Position numbers and translations under genes: made by a program
Part shown: one piece after another, positions 8,910 through 17,950 of the stretch
Layout: every line of letters begins with the position of its first letter
Numbering within the stretch: position 1 is the first letter of the stretch
Notes under the pieces: generated by a model
Told to the model about the DNA's origin: nothing
Database searches by the model: none
Seen by the model: the letters and a program-made list of their open reading frames with translations, nothing else
Origin: Streptomyces sp. 1-11
GTDB taxonomy: Bacteria > Actinomycetota > Actinomycetes > Streptomycetales > Streptomycetaceae
Reading direction: 5' to 3'
DNA length: 64,000 nt
NCBI RefSeq assembly: GCF_007176755.1
Contig: NZ_BJTV01000012.1
Coordinates: 1 to 64,000, forward strand

Positions 8910-10673
8910 TCAGTCCGCCGCGCCGTCCCCGTGCCAGGTCCGCCACAGGGACGCGTACGCCCCGCCCGCCCGCACCAGGTCCTCGTGCGTGCCCAGTTCC
9001 GTCAGGCGGCCGTCCTCCATCACGGCCACCCGGTCCGCGTCGTGCGCGGTGTGCAGGCGGTGCGCGATCGCGATGACCGTACGGGAGGCGAGGACCGCGG
9101 CCAGGGCGCGTTCGGCGTGGCGGGCGGTGGTGGGGTCGAGCATCGCCGTGGCCTCGTCGAGGATCAGGGTGTGGGGGTCGGCCAGCACCACCCGGGCCAG
9201 CGCCAGCTGCTGGGCCTGGGACGCGTCGGTGGGGTGACCGCCCGGCCCCAGAACGGTGTCGAGCGAGGCGGGGAGGGCGCGCACCCAGTCGTCGGCGCCC
9301 ACCGCCGTCAGGGCCGCCCACAGCGCGGTATCCGTGGCGGCCGGCTCGGCGATCAGCAGGTTGTCGCGGACCGTGCCAAGGAACACATGGTGCTCCTGGG
9401 TGACCAGGACGACCTGACGGCGCAGCAGTTCCGGTTCCAGGGACGCGATGGGCACCCCGCCGACCGTCACCGAGCCCGCGCCGGGGCTGTCGATGCCCGC
9501 GAGGAGCCTGCTCAGGGTCGTCTTCCCGGCGCCGGACGGGCCGACCACGGCCAGCCGTTCGCCCGGCCGCACCGTCAGGTCCACGCCGCGCAGCACCTCG
9601 CCGCCGCGCTCGTAGGCGTAGCGCACCCCGCGCACGTCGATCCGGTCGCCGGCCGGGGCCGGGCAGGCGCCCGCCGGATCCGTCCGGGGCGCCCGCGCGA
9701 GACCCTCCACCCGCGCGAACGAGGCGCCGCTGCTCTGCAGTTGCTCCACCCGCATCAGGATCTGGTCCAGCGGCTCGGTGAACTGGCGCAGGTACAGCGC
9801 GGCCGCCACCACCGCGCCGACCCCCACCGCCCCGCGCTGGTGCAGCCAGCCGCCGAGCAGCAGCACGCCCACCACGGGCACGGTGTACGTCACCTCGACC
9901 GCGGGGAAGAACACGGTCCGCAGGCGGAGGGTGTGCAAGCGGGCCCGGCGGGACCGGTCCAGCGCGTCCCGGCTCGCCCGGATCCGCCGCCCGCGCAGCC
10001 GGAACGCCTCGACCGTGCGCGCCCCGGCCGCCGTCGACGCCACGATCTCGGCCACCTCGGAGTTGGCCGCGCCCTCGGCGAGGTAACCGTCCCGGGCCCG
10101 GCGCAGATACCAGCGCAGCGCCACCCACACGGGCGTCAGGCACACCACGCCGAACAGGCCCAGCAGCGGATCGAGCGCGAACACCGCGCCGAGCACGAAC
10201 AGCGCCTGCACGGTGTTGACGAGCAGGTCCGGGCCGACGTCCCGCAGGGTCGTGCCGACGGTCGCCACATCGGCCGTGCCGCGCGCGGTCAGATCGCCGG
10301 TGCCGGCCCGCTCCACCACCGACGCGGGCAGCGCCAGCACCCGGTCGACGTACTCCTCGCGCACCCGGGCCAGCGTCCGCTCCCCGAACCGGTGCCCCAC
10401 GTACCGCGCCCAGCGCGCCAGCAGCAACTGGGCGAGCGCGCAGACGAGGATGAGCAGCGCCGGCCCGTCCACCGCGCCGACCCCGTGCCCGGCGCGGACC
10501 TCGTCGATGATCCGCCCGACCAGCCACGGCCCGGCCAGCCCCGCCCCGGCCGCGAGCGCGTTGAGCACCAGCGCGGCGGTGAACGCCCGCCCGTCGGCGC
10601 GCACCAGCCGTACGGTCGCCCGCCGCACCCCGGCCCGGTCCGCGACCGGCAGCAGCCCCTCGCCCGCCGTCAC
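8910..10673 (-). CDS. ABC exporter half-transporter, heterodimer subunit with intact Walker motifs
   Basis: Fused membrane and ATPase domains, 587 residues. The six-helix exporter domain covers about 1-320. The nucleotide domain has Walker A GPSGAGKTT, Q-loop VTQEHHVF, Walker B LILDEATAML and H-loop IAHRL. The signature motif LSGGQ is missing: the position reads DASQAQQLALA. Its start (ATG 10673) overlaps the stop of the upstream subunit by 4 bp, so the pair is translationally coupled. The missing signature complements the partner, which keeps LSGGQ but lost the Walker motifs, so together they make one working ATP site. Substrate is unknown; drugs, lipids or peptides are all possible. Confidence 0.9.
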   Translation of the reverse strand: MTAGEGLLPVADRAGVRRATVRLVRADGRAFTAALVLNALAAGAGLAGPWLVGRIIDEVRAGHGVGAVDGPALLILVCALAQLLLARWARYVGHRFGERTLARVREEYVDRVLALPASVVERAGTGDLTARGTADVATVGTTLRDVGPDLLVNTVQALFVLGAVFALDPLLGLFGVVCLTPVWVALRWYLRRARDGYLAEGAANSEVAEIVASTAAGARTVEAFRLRGRRIRASRDALDRSRRARLHTLRLRTVFFPAVEVTYTVPVVGVLLLGGWLHQRGAVGVGAVVAAALYLRQFTEPLDQILMRVEQLQSSGASFARVEGLARAPRTDPAGACPAPAGDRIDVRGVRYAYERGGEVLRGVDLTVRPGERLAVVGPSGAGKTTLSRLLAGIDSPGAGSVTVGGVPIASLEPELLRRQVVLVTQEHHVFLGTVRDNLLIAEPAATDTALWAALTAVGADDWVRALPASLDTVLGPGGHPTDASQAQQLALARVVLADPHTLILDEATAMLDPTTARHAERALAAVLASRTVIAIAHRLHTAHDADRVAVMEDGRLTELGTHEDLVRAGGAYASLWRTWHGDGAAD

Positions 10674-12385
10674 CGTACGGCCTCCTCGGTCTCCTCGGTA
10701 TCGCGGGCCACCAGTGCCCGGTACGCCGGTTCCTCGGCCAGCAGCCGCCGGTGCGGGCCGCTCGCCGTCACCTTGCCGTCGGCCAGGAACAGCACCGTGT
10801 CGGCGCGGTCCAGCACCAGCGGCGAGGTGCTCGTCACGACCGTCGTACGGCCCTCGCGGGCCTCCCGCAGCCGCTCGGCGACCGTGGCCTCAGTGTGCGC
10901 GTCCAGCGCCGACGTCGGCTCCACGGCGAGCAGCACCTCCGGGTCGGCGAGCAGCGCCCGCACCAGCCGGATCCGCTGCCGCTGACCGCCGGACAGGCTG
11001 CGGCCCTGCCCGGCGACGGCCGAGTCGAGACCGTCCGGCAGCCCTCGTACGACGTCCTCGGCGGCGGCCGCGTGAAGCGCCCGGCGCAGCGCGGCGTCGC
11101 CGGCCGGCTCCGCCGCGGCCACCGTCTCCCTGAGCGGCCCGGCGAACAGGTCCGCCTCGTTGTCCGCGACCAGGATCCGGGAGCGCACCGCCGCCAGCGG
11201 CACCGCGTCCAGCCGCACCCCGCCCCAGGTCGCGTCGGTGGGCCCGTAGCGGCCGAGGCGGTCCAGCACGGCTGCCGCGTCGGCGGGGCGCGCGGCGGCC
11301 AGCGCGATCAGCCTGCCGGGCGGCACCCGCACCCCGGACGCCGGGTCGCGCAGCTCGGCCGGCCCGTCCGGCGCGGGCAGCGAGCCCTCGTCCGGCTCGG
11401 GCTCCAGGCGCAGCAGCCCCACCACCCGGCGGGCCGCCACCACACCCCGGTTGAGCTGGTAGGTCAGCTCGATGAAGAACGCCACCGGCACGATCAGCAC
11501 CGCCACGTAGCCGTACACCGACACCAGCTCGCCGATGCTGATGGCGCCCGCGGCCGCCTGCCGCGCCGCGAGCCAGGTCACCACCGCGAGGAACAGCGTG
11601 GGCAGGCCCATGCCCAGCGCCTGCACCCAGCTCGCCACCGCCCCCACCCGGTACCCCTGGACGCGCAGCCGCTGCGAGTCCCGCCGGAAGGCGTCCGCGA
11701 ACAGCCCCTTGCCGCCCAGGCCGTTGAGGACCCGCAGGCCGCCCGCGAGGTCGCCGATGCGGGCCGTCAGCACGCCCTGCCGCTCCCGGTACTCGCCCTC
11801 CGCCCCCTGCAGCCGCAGCGTCAGCGGCCCGGTGACCAGCGCGATCACCGGTACCCCGAGCAGCACCACCGCGGCGAGCTGCGCCGAGACGGACAGCAGC
11901 ACCCCGGCCACCACCACGTAGACCACCAGCGAGCCCACCCCGGGCCCGACCACGGTCAGCGCCTGCGCGATGGTCTGCACGTCACCGACGCCGATGGTGA
12001 CGACCTCCCCGGCCCCGGCCCGGCGCGGCAGCGCCGCCCCCAGCCGGGCCGCGTGCCCCACGACCAGCTTCACCGTGCGGAAGTTGGCGTCCATCCGCAC
12101 CCGGGTCATGGTGCGGTGCCGCATGATGCTCACCCACGAGTTCAGCGCGCCGAACGCGAACATCACGCCGGCCCACCCGGCCAGCGCGCCCATCCGGCCC
12201 GGCACCAGGCCCTCGTCCACCGCCCGCGCCATCAGATACGGCTGCGCGGCCATCAGCACCATCCACGCGCTGCCCAGCAGCGCGCCCGTCAGCGAACGCA
12301 CCCGCTGGCGCAGCACCAGCCAGCCCAGGAAATGCCAGCCACCGCGGACGTCGGGCGTGCCCGGGTCCTCGTACGCGTCGATCAA
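10670..12385 (-). CDS. ABC exporter half-transporter, heterodimer subunit lacking P-loop
   Basis: A 571-residue exporter subunit with six predicted membrane helices in the first 310 residues, then a degenerate ATPase domain. Where Walker A should be, the protein reads LIALAAARPADAAAV, with no GxxGxGK(S/T). Walker B reads LLAVEPTSALD, with Val in place of the metal-binding Asp, and the H-loop histidine is absent (VVTSTSPLV). The signature LSGGQRQRI is perfect. TTG at 12385 is the best start; no in-frame ATG or GTG lies before the first membrane helix. It lies 26 bp after the 12412-14277 gene and overlaps the next gene by 4 bp. Confidence 0.85.
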   Translation of the reverse strand: MIDAYEDPGTPDVRGGWHFLGWLVLRQRVRSLTGALLGSAWMVLMAAQPYLMARAVDEGLVPGRMGALAGWAGVMFAFGALNSWVSIMRHRTMTRVRMDANFRTVKLVVGHAARLGAALPRRAGAGEVVTIGVGDVQTIAQALTVVGPGVGSLVVYVVVAGVLLSVSAQLAAVVLLGVPVIALVTGPLTLRLQGAEGEYRERQGVLTARIGDLAGGLRVLNGLGGKGLFADAFRRDSQRLRVQGYRVGAVASWVQALGMGLPTLFLAVVTWLAARQAAAGAISIGELVSVYGYVAVLIVPVAFFIELTYQLNRGVVAARRVVGLLRLEPEPDEGSLPAPDGPAELRDPASGVRVPPGRLIALAAARPADAAAVLDRLGRYGPTDATWGGVRLDAVPLAAVRSRILVADNEADLFAGPLRETVAAAEPAGDAALRRALHAAAAEDVVRGLPDGLDSAVAGQGRSLSGGQRQRIRLVRALLADPEVLLAVEPTSALDAHTEATVAERLREAREGRTTVVTSTSPLVLDRADTVLFLADGKVTASGPHRRLLAEEPAYRALVARDTEETEEAVR

Positions 12386-12411
12386 GGCGCCATCCCGTCC
12401 TGTCCGTCCCG

Positions 12412-14277
12412 TTACGCGAGGCTGTCCCGCCACGCCTTGTGCAGGTCCGCGAACCTGCCGGTGCCCGCGATGAGTTCGTCCGGGCCGCCGTCCTCGACGA
12501 TCCGCCCGTGCTCCATCACCAGCACCCGGTCGGCGATCTCCACGGTCGACAGCCGGTGCGCGATCACCACGGCGGTACGGCCGCGCAGCACCGTGGTCAT
12601 GGCCCGCTGGACGGCCCGCTCGCCCGGGACGTCCAGCGAACTGGTCGCCTCGTCCAGGATCAGCACCGCCGGATCGGCCAGCAGCGCGCGGGCGAAGGCG
12701 ACCAGCTGGCGCTGCCCGGCCGAGATGCGGCCACCGCGCTTGCGCACGTCCGTGTCGTAGCCGTCGGGCAGCGCGCTGATGAACTCGTGGGCGCCGATCG
12801 CCTTGGCGGCCCGCTCGATGTCCTCGCGCGTGGCGTCGGGCCGGCCGATCGCGATGTTGTCCGCCACCGTTCCGGAGAAGAGGAACGCCTCCTGCGTCAC
12901 CATGACCACCCCGCGCCGCAGTTCGGGCATCGCCAGCCCGCGCAGGTCGACCCCGTCCAGCAGCACCCGCCCCTCGGTCGGGTCGTAGAACCGGGCGAGC
13001 AGCTTGGCCAGCGTCGACTTGCCCGCGCCGGTGGAGCCGACGACGGCGACGGTCTGCCCGGCGGGCAGCGTCAGATCGAAGCGGGGCAGCACCTCGCCGC
13101 CCGTGCGGTAGGCGAAGCGGACCCCGTCGAAGACCACCTCGCGGCCCGGGAGCCCGCTCCTGCGCGCGGGCAGTTCGCGCGGCGCCGACGGCTCCGGCAC
13201 GGACGGCGTCTGCGCCAGCAGCCCGGCGATCTTCTCCAGGGAAGCGGCCGCCGACTGGTAGGAGTTCAGGAACATCCCCAGCCGGTCGATCGGGTCGTAC
13301 AGCCGCCGCAGGTACAGCACCGCCGCCGCCAGCACGCCCAGCTCCAGTGAGCCGGACGCCACCCGGTAGGCGCCCCACAGCACGATCCCGGCGACCGCCG
13401 TGTTGGCCACGAGCCGGGAGCCGACCACGTACCGGGCCATCTCCAGCAGGGCGTCCCCGTTGGTGCGTTCGTGCCGCTGGTTCAGCACGGCGAACTCGGC
13501 GTCGTTCGCCGCCTCCCGGCGGAAGGCGCGCACCGGCCGGATGCCGTTCATCGTCTCCACGAACTTCACGATCACCGCCGCGATCGCCGTGGACCGCGCC
13601 CGGTACACCCGTCCCGCGCGCCGCTGGTACATCCGCACCAGCAGGTACAGCGGCACGAAGGAGGCCACCGCGACCGCGCCGAGGCCGAGGTCCAGCCACA
13701 GCAGCATCGCCGCGATGTAGACGAAGGACAGCACGACGGTCACCAGTTCCTGCAGACCCTCGTCGAGGAGTTCGCGCAGCGACTCGACGTCCGTCGTGGA
13801 GCGGGAGATCAGGCGGCCGCTCGTGTACCGCTCGTGGAAGTCGACGCTGAGGGCCTGCGCGTGCCGGAAGATCCGGCCCCGCAGATCCAGCAGCACGTCC
13901 TGGTTGACCCGGGCGGAGGCCTCGATGAACGCGAACTGCAGGCCGCCGGACAGCAGCGCGCACACCAAGTAGCCGGCGCCCACCGCGAGCAGCGGCCCGT
14001 GGTCGTGGTCCCGGAACGCCGGCACGGCGCTGTCGATGGCGTAGGCCACCAGCAGCGGGCCGGCCTGCACGGCGGCCTGCTGGAGCAGCAGCAGGAACGT
14101 GGTGAGGGCGACCCGGGACCTCATGGGCGCGAGCAGCGAGCGCAGCAGCGCGGCCGTGGCGCCGGGCGGGGCGGGCAGGACGTCGCGGTCGAAGGGGTCG
14201 CCGTCGCCGGCGCCCGGTGGCCCGGGCCGCCGGTCGTCCTCGTCCGTGGCCGGGGCGGCGGTGGTCGTGGTGGTCAT
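12412..14277 (-). CDS. ABC exporter half-transporter (621 aa), catalytic subunit
   Basis: An N-terminal Thr/Pro-rich tail of about 40 residues, a six-helix membrane domain (about 55-350), then an ATPase domain with Walker A GSTGAGKST, Q-loop VTQEAFLFSG, Walker B LILDEATSSLD with catalytic Glu, and H-loop IAHRLST. The signature is altered to ISAGQ. ATG 14277 overlaps the stop of the upstream subunit by 4 bp. With that partner (normal LSGGQ but Asp for the catalytic Glu) it fits the asymmetric heterodimers typified by LmrCD, BmrCD and TM287/288. It may export lipids or drugs; the sequence does not tell which. Confidence 0.92.
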   Translation of the reverse strand: MTTTTTAAPATDEDDRRPGPPGAGDGDPFDRDVLPAPPGATAALLRSLLAPMRSRVALTTFLLLLQQAAVQAGPLLVAYAIDSAVPAFRDHDHGPLLAVGAGYLVCALLSGGLQFAFIEASARVNQDVLLDLRGRIFRHAQALSVDFHERYTSGRLISRSTTDVESLRELLDEGLQELVTVVLSFVYIAAMLLWLDLGLGAVAVASFVPLYLLVRMYQRRAGRVYRARSTAIAAVIVKFVETMNGIRPVRAFRREAANDAEFAVLNQRHERTNGDALLEMARYVVGSRLVANTAVAGIVLWGAYRVASGSLELGVLAAAVLYLRRLYDPIDRLGMFLNSYQSAAASLEKIAGLLAQTPSVPEPSAPRELPARRSGLPGREVVFDGVRFAYRTGGEVLPRFDLTLPAGQTVAVVGSTGAGKSTLAKLLARFYDPTEGRVLLDGVDLRGLAMPELRRGVVMVTQEAFLFSGTVADNIAIGRPDATREDIERAAKAIGAHEFISALPDGYDTDVRKRGGRISAGQRQLVAFARALLADPAVLILDEATSSLDVPGERAVQRAMTTVLRGRTAVVIAHRLSTVEIADRVLVMEHGRIVEDGGPDELIAGTGRFADLHKAWRDSLA

Positions 14278-16067
14278 CGGATGTCCTCCCGTCGCCCGGC
14301 GTCCGCGCCCGACATCAGGTGCGCGTACTCGGCGTTCGTGCGCAGCAGTTCCTGGTGGGTGCCGACGGCGGCGATCCGGCCGCCCGAGAGCAGGGCGACC
14401 CGGTCGGCGAGCAGCACCGTCGACGGCCGGTGGGCCACGATCAGCGCGGTGGTGTCGGCCAGCACCCGCCGCAGCGCGGCCTCCACGGCGGCCTCCGTGT
14501 GCACGTCCAGGGCGGACAGCGGGTCGTCCAGGACCAGGAACTCCGGCCGGCCGACCACCGCGCGGGCCAGGGCCAGGCGCTGGCGCTGCCCGCCGGACAG
14601 GCTCAGCCCCTGCTCGCCGACCTGGGTGCCGGTGCCTTGCGGCAGCGCGTGCGCGAACTGCGCCTGGGCCACCTCGAGCGCCCGGTCCAGTTCCGCCCCG
14701 CCCGCGCCGTCGGCCGCGCCCATCAGCACGTTCTCGCCGACGGTGGCGGAGAACAGCGTGGGTTCCTCGAAGGCCACGGCGACCCTGGCGCGCAGCTCCT
14801 CACGGGGCATCGCGGTGATGTCCAGGCCGTTCAGGGTGATGCGTCCGGAGGTGACCTCGTGCAGCCGGGGGACCAGCGCGGTCAGGGTCGTCTTGCCGCT
14901 GCCGGTGGCCCCGACCAGGGCCATGGACTCGCCGGGGCGGATGTGCAGGTCGATGTGTTCGAGCAGGGGCGGGGAGTCCGGCGGCGCGTCGGGATAGCGG
15001 AACCGGACGTCGTGGAAGCGCAGCCCGGTCTCCGGTGCGGCGCCGGCGCCGGGCGCGAGCGCCCCGGTGCTCTCCGGCTCCTCGTCCATCACCTCGAAGT
15101 ACCGCTCGGTGGCGGTCGCCGCCTCCTGGCTCATGGCCAGCAGGAACCCGATGGAGTCCACCGGCCAGCGCAGGGCGAGCGCGGTGCTCAGGAAGGCGAC
15201 CAGCGTGCCGGCGGACAGGGCGCCGTCGGCCACCTGCAGCACGCCGACGACCAGCGCCGCGCCGATCGCCACCTCGGGGAGCGTCACGATGACGCCCCAG
15301 ATGGTGGCCAGCAGCCGCGCCTTGCGCAGTTCCGTGCCGCGCAGCCTGCCCGACATCTCGCGGAACGCCCGCGCCTGACTGCGGTGCCGGCCGAAGCCCT
15401 TGATGATGCGGATGCCGAGCACGCTCTCCTCGACGACCGTGGTCAGGTCGCCGACCTGGTCCTGGGCGCGCCGCGCCACCTCGGCGTAGCGCCGCTCGAA
15501 GACCACGCAGGTCCACATCACCGGCACGGCGGGCCCGAGGATGACCAGCCCGAGCACCCAGTCCTGCATCAGCATGATCACCACGCCGACGAGGATCGTC
15601 ACCCCGTTGACCAGCAGGAAGGTCAGCGGGAACGCCAGGAACATGCGCACCAGCATCAGATCGGTCGTGCCCCGGGAGAGGAGCTGGCCGGACGCCCACC
15701 GGTCGTGGAAGGACACCGGTAGCCGCTGCAGCCGGCGGAACAGGGCCGCCCGCATCTCCGCCTCGACGTGCGACAGCGGCCGCGCCACCAGCCAGCGTCT
15801 TATGCCGAACAGCACCGCCTCGGCGACGCCGAGCAGCAGCAGGAACAGGGCGCCCAGCCACACCCCGGCCGGGTCCCGGCCGGCCACGGGGCCGTCGACC
15901 ATCCATTTCAGGACCAGTGGGATCACCAGTCCGGTGCAGGAGGCGACGACCGCGACGAACGCGGCCGTGAACAGCCGGGCCCGCACGGGGCGGACGTACG
16001 GCCAGAGCCGGAGCAGGGTACGGACGGCGGAGCGGTCCTCGGTGGTTGCACGTGTCGTGGGCATCAT
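14274..16067 (-). CDS. ABC exporter half-transporter (597 aa), subunit with Asp in place of catalytic Glu
   Basis: First gene of the four-gene minus-strand operon. Start is one of two consecutive ATG codons (16067 and 16064). The membrane domain covers about 25-320; the ATPase domain has Walker A GATGSGKTT, signature LSLSGGQRQ and H-loop VAHRPST. Walker B reads FLVLDDPLSALD: Asp replaces the catalytic Glu, the classic mark of the degenerate site in heterodimeric exporters. Its consensus signature would complete the active site of the 12412-14277 product. It is divergent from the ABC-2 system at 16272. Confidence 0.92.
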   Translation of the reverse strand: MMPTTRATTEDRSAVRTLLRLWPYVRPVRARLFTAAFVAVVASCTGLVIPLVLKWMVDGPVAGRDPAGVWLGALFLLLLGVAEAVLFGIRRWLVARPLSHVEAEMRAALFRRLQRLPVSFHDRWASGQLLSRGTTDLMLVRMFLAFPLTFLLVNGVTILVGVVIMLMQDWVLGLVILGPAVPVMWTCVVFERRYAEVARRAQDQVGDLTTVVEESVLGIRIIKGFGRHRSQARAFREMSGRLRGTELRKARLLATIWGVIVTLPEVAIGAALVVGVLQVADGALSAGTLVAFLSTALALRWPVDSIGFLLAMSQEAATATERYFEVMDEEPESTGALAPGAGAAPETGLRFHDVRFRYPDAPPDSPPLLEHIDLHIRPGESMALVGATGSGKTTLTALVPRLHEVTSGRITLNGLDITAMPREELRARVAVAFEEPTLFSATVGENVLMGAADGAGGAELDRALEVAQAQFAHALPQGTGTQVGEQGLSLSGGQRQRLALARAVVGRPEFLVLDDPLSALDVHTEAAVEAALRRVLADTTALIVAHRPSTVLLADRVALLSGGRIAAVGTHQELLRTNAEYAHLMSGADAGRREDIR

Positions 16068-16271
16068 CGCGAGCCTACGGACCGGCACCGACGACGCCCA
16101 CCGAGTTTCGGCCGGACCCCCCTCCGCCGCTGGTCCTACGACCTGCGGATTCGGCCGTCCGGCGGGCCGCCCGCACGTCTGCGGTCGTACCCCGCCATCG
16201 ACCGATCGGACGATGCCGCCGTCGCGGGACGGAGGATATGCCGGGCGAACCGGCCCCGGGACCCTGGGGCC

Positions 16272-17177
16272 ATGCCAGTCATCGAAGTCACCGCACTGCG
16301 CAAGCTGTACGGCGGCCGCGCGGTCGTCGACGGCGTCTCCTTCGGGGTGGAGGAGGGCGAGATCTTCGGGATCCTCGGCCCGAACGGCGCCGGCAAGACC
16401 ACCACCGTCGAGTGCGTCGAGGGCCTGCGCGTCCCCGACGGCGGCCGCGTCCGGGTCACCGGTCTCGACCCGGTCGCCGACCACGAGCGCGTGGCGCGGG
16501 TGCTCGGCGCCCAGCTCCAGGAGAGCGGGCTGCAACCGAAGATCACCGTTCGCGAGGCGCTGGAACTGTACGCGTCCTTCCATCCCCGCCCGCTGGACTG
16601 GGGGCCCCTCGCCGAGCGCCTCGGCCTCACCGCCCGGCTCGGCAGCCGCTTCGGCGGGCTCTCCGGCGGGCAGAAGCAGCGGCTTTCCATCGCGCTCGCC
16701 CTCGTCGGCGACCCGAGGATCGTGGTCCTCGACGAGCTCACCACCGGCCTCGACCCGCGGGCCCGCCGGGACACCTGGCAGCTCATCGAGGACGTCCGGG
16801 CCGGCGGGGTGACCGTCCTGCTCGTCACCCACTTCATGGAGGAGGCCCAGCGGCTGTGCGACCGGGTCGCCGTGATCGACAAGGGCCGGCTGGCCGCCCT
16901 CGACACACCGTCGGGGCTGATCCGCCGCTCGGCCGGCGCCACCGTCATCAGCTTCACCCCCTCCGCGCCGCTGGACGAGCGCGACCTGAACGCGCTCCCG
17001 CGACTGGCCTCGGTCGAGCACAAGGACGGCCGGATCACGCTCTCCGGCACCGACGACACCGTCAACGCCGTCATCACCCTGCTCGCCCGCCACCGCGTCA
17101 CCGCCCACCAGCTCCGCGTCGTGGACGCCACGCTCGACGACGCGTTCCTCGACCTGACGAAGGAGCCGGCGCCATGA
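16272..17177 (+). CDS. ABC-2 type exporter, ATP-binding protein
   Basis: A 301-residue stand-alone ATPase of the DrrA/NatA type. Walker A GPNGAGKTTT is near residue 40, signature GGLSGGQKQRL near 130, Walker B VVLDELTTGLD near 150 and H-loop VTHFMEEAQ near 185. The last 80 residues form the C-terminal domain common in DrrA-like proteins. ATG 16272 has no clear ribosome site. The stop overlaps the permease start by 4 bp, so the two are coupled. The 204-bp gap to the four-gene ABC operon carries both divergent promoters. The following two-component pair may regulate it. Confidence 0.9.
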   Translation: MPVIEVTALRKLYGGRAVVDGVSFGVEEGEIFGILGPNGAGKTTTVECVEGLRVPDGGRVRVTGLDPVADHERVARVLGAQLQESGLQPKITVREALELYASFHPRPLDWGPLAERLGLTARLGSRFGGLSGGQKQRLSIALALVGDPRIVVLDELTTGLDPRARRDTWQLIEDVRAGGVTVLLVTHFMEEAQRLCDRVAVIDKGRLAALDTPSGLIRRSAGATVISFTPSAPLDERDLNALPRLASVEHKDGRITLSGTDDTVNAVITLLARHRVTAHQLRVVDATLDDAFLDLTKEPAP

Positions 17178-17908
17178 CCGACGCCGTACTGCGCACCGAG
17201 GCCCGCCTCTTCCGCCGCGAGCCCGGCGCCGTCTTCTGGATCCTGCTGTTCCCGACGCTGCTGCTGGTGATCCTCGGCTCGATCCCGTCCTTCCGCCGGC
17301 ACCAGGACGCCCTCGGCGGGCTGCGCGCGATCGACGCCTACGTCCCGGTGGCCGTGCTGCTCGGTCTGATCGTCGGCGGCCTCCAGGCCATGCCGCAGGC
17401 CCTGACCGGCTACCGGGAGCGCGGCATCCTGCGGCGGATGCGGACGACGCCGGTGCGGCCGGGCTCCGTGCTCGCGGCGCAGATGGTGGTCTTCGGCCTC
17501 GCCTCCCTGGCCTCGGCGGTGCTGGTCCTGGTGGTGGGGCGGCTCGCCTTCGGTGTACGCGTCCCGGGGCAGCCCGCCGGTTACGCGCTGGCCCTGCTGC
17601 TGGCCGTCCTGGTCTCCCTCGCCCTCGGATCGGTGGTGTCGGCCCTGTCCCGGACGACGAAGACCGCGGGCGCGATCGGGACCGCGGTGCTCTTCCCGGC
17701 CATGTTCTGCGCCGGTGTCTGGCTGCCGGTGCGGGCCATGCCGCACCTCCTCGCCAGGACCGTGGGCCTCACCCCCTTCGGGGCGGCCGCCCAGGCCCTG
17801 GACCGGGCGGCGGCCGGGCACTGGCCGGGCTGGAGCCACCTGGGGGTGCTCGCGCTGTGGATCCTGCTGCTCACCGGTGCGGCCGGCCGCTGGTTCCGCT
17901 GGGAGTAG
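17174..17908 (+). CDS. ABC-2 type exporter, permease
   Basis: A 244-residue integral membrane protein with about six hydrophobic segments: FWILLFPTLLLVIL, VAVLLGLIVGGLQA, ASLASAVLVLVVG, ALALLLAVLVSLALG, AVLFPAMFCAGVWL and a final LGVLALWILLLTG. RERGILRRMRTTP is the short cytoplasmic element typical of ABC2_membrane proteins. It pairs with the ATPase immediately upstream (ATGA overlap) to make an export complex of unknown substrate, often a drug or lipid. Confidence 0.88.
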   Translation: MTDAVLRTEARLFRREPGAVFWILLFPTLLLVILGSIPSFRRHQDALGGLRAIDAYVPVAVLLGLIVGGLQAMPQALTGYRERGILRRMRTTPVRPGSVLAAQMVVFGLASLASAVLVLVVGRLAFGVRVPGQPAGYALALLLAVLVSLALGSVVSALSRTTKTAGAIGTAVLFPAMFCAGVWLPVRAMPHLLARTVGLTPFGAAAQALDRAAAGHWPGWSHLGVLALWILLLTGAAGRWFRWE

Positions 17909-17950
17909 GAACGGCCGGTGCGGACCGACGGGCCTGTGCAGACTGGGGAC

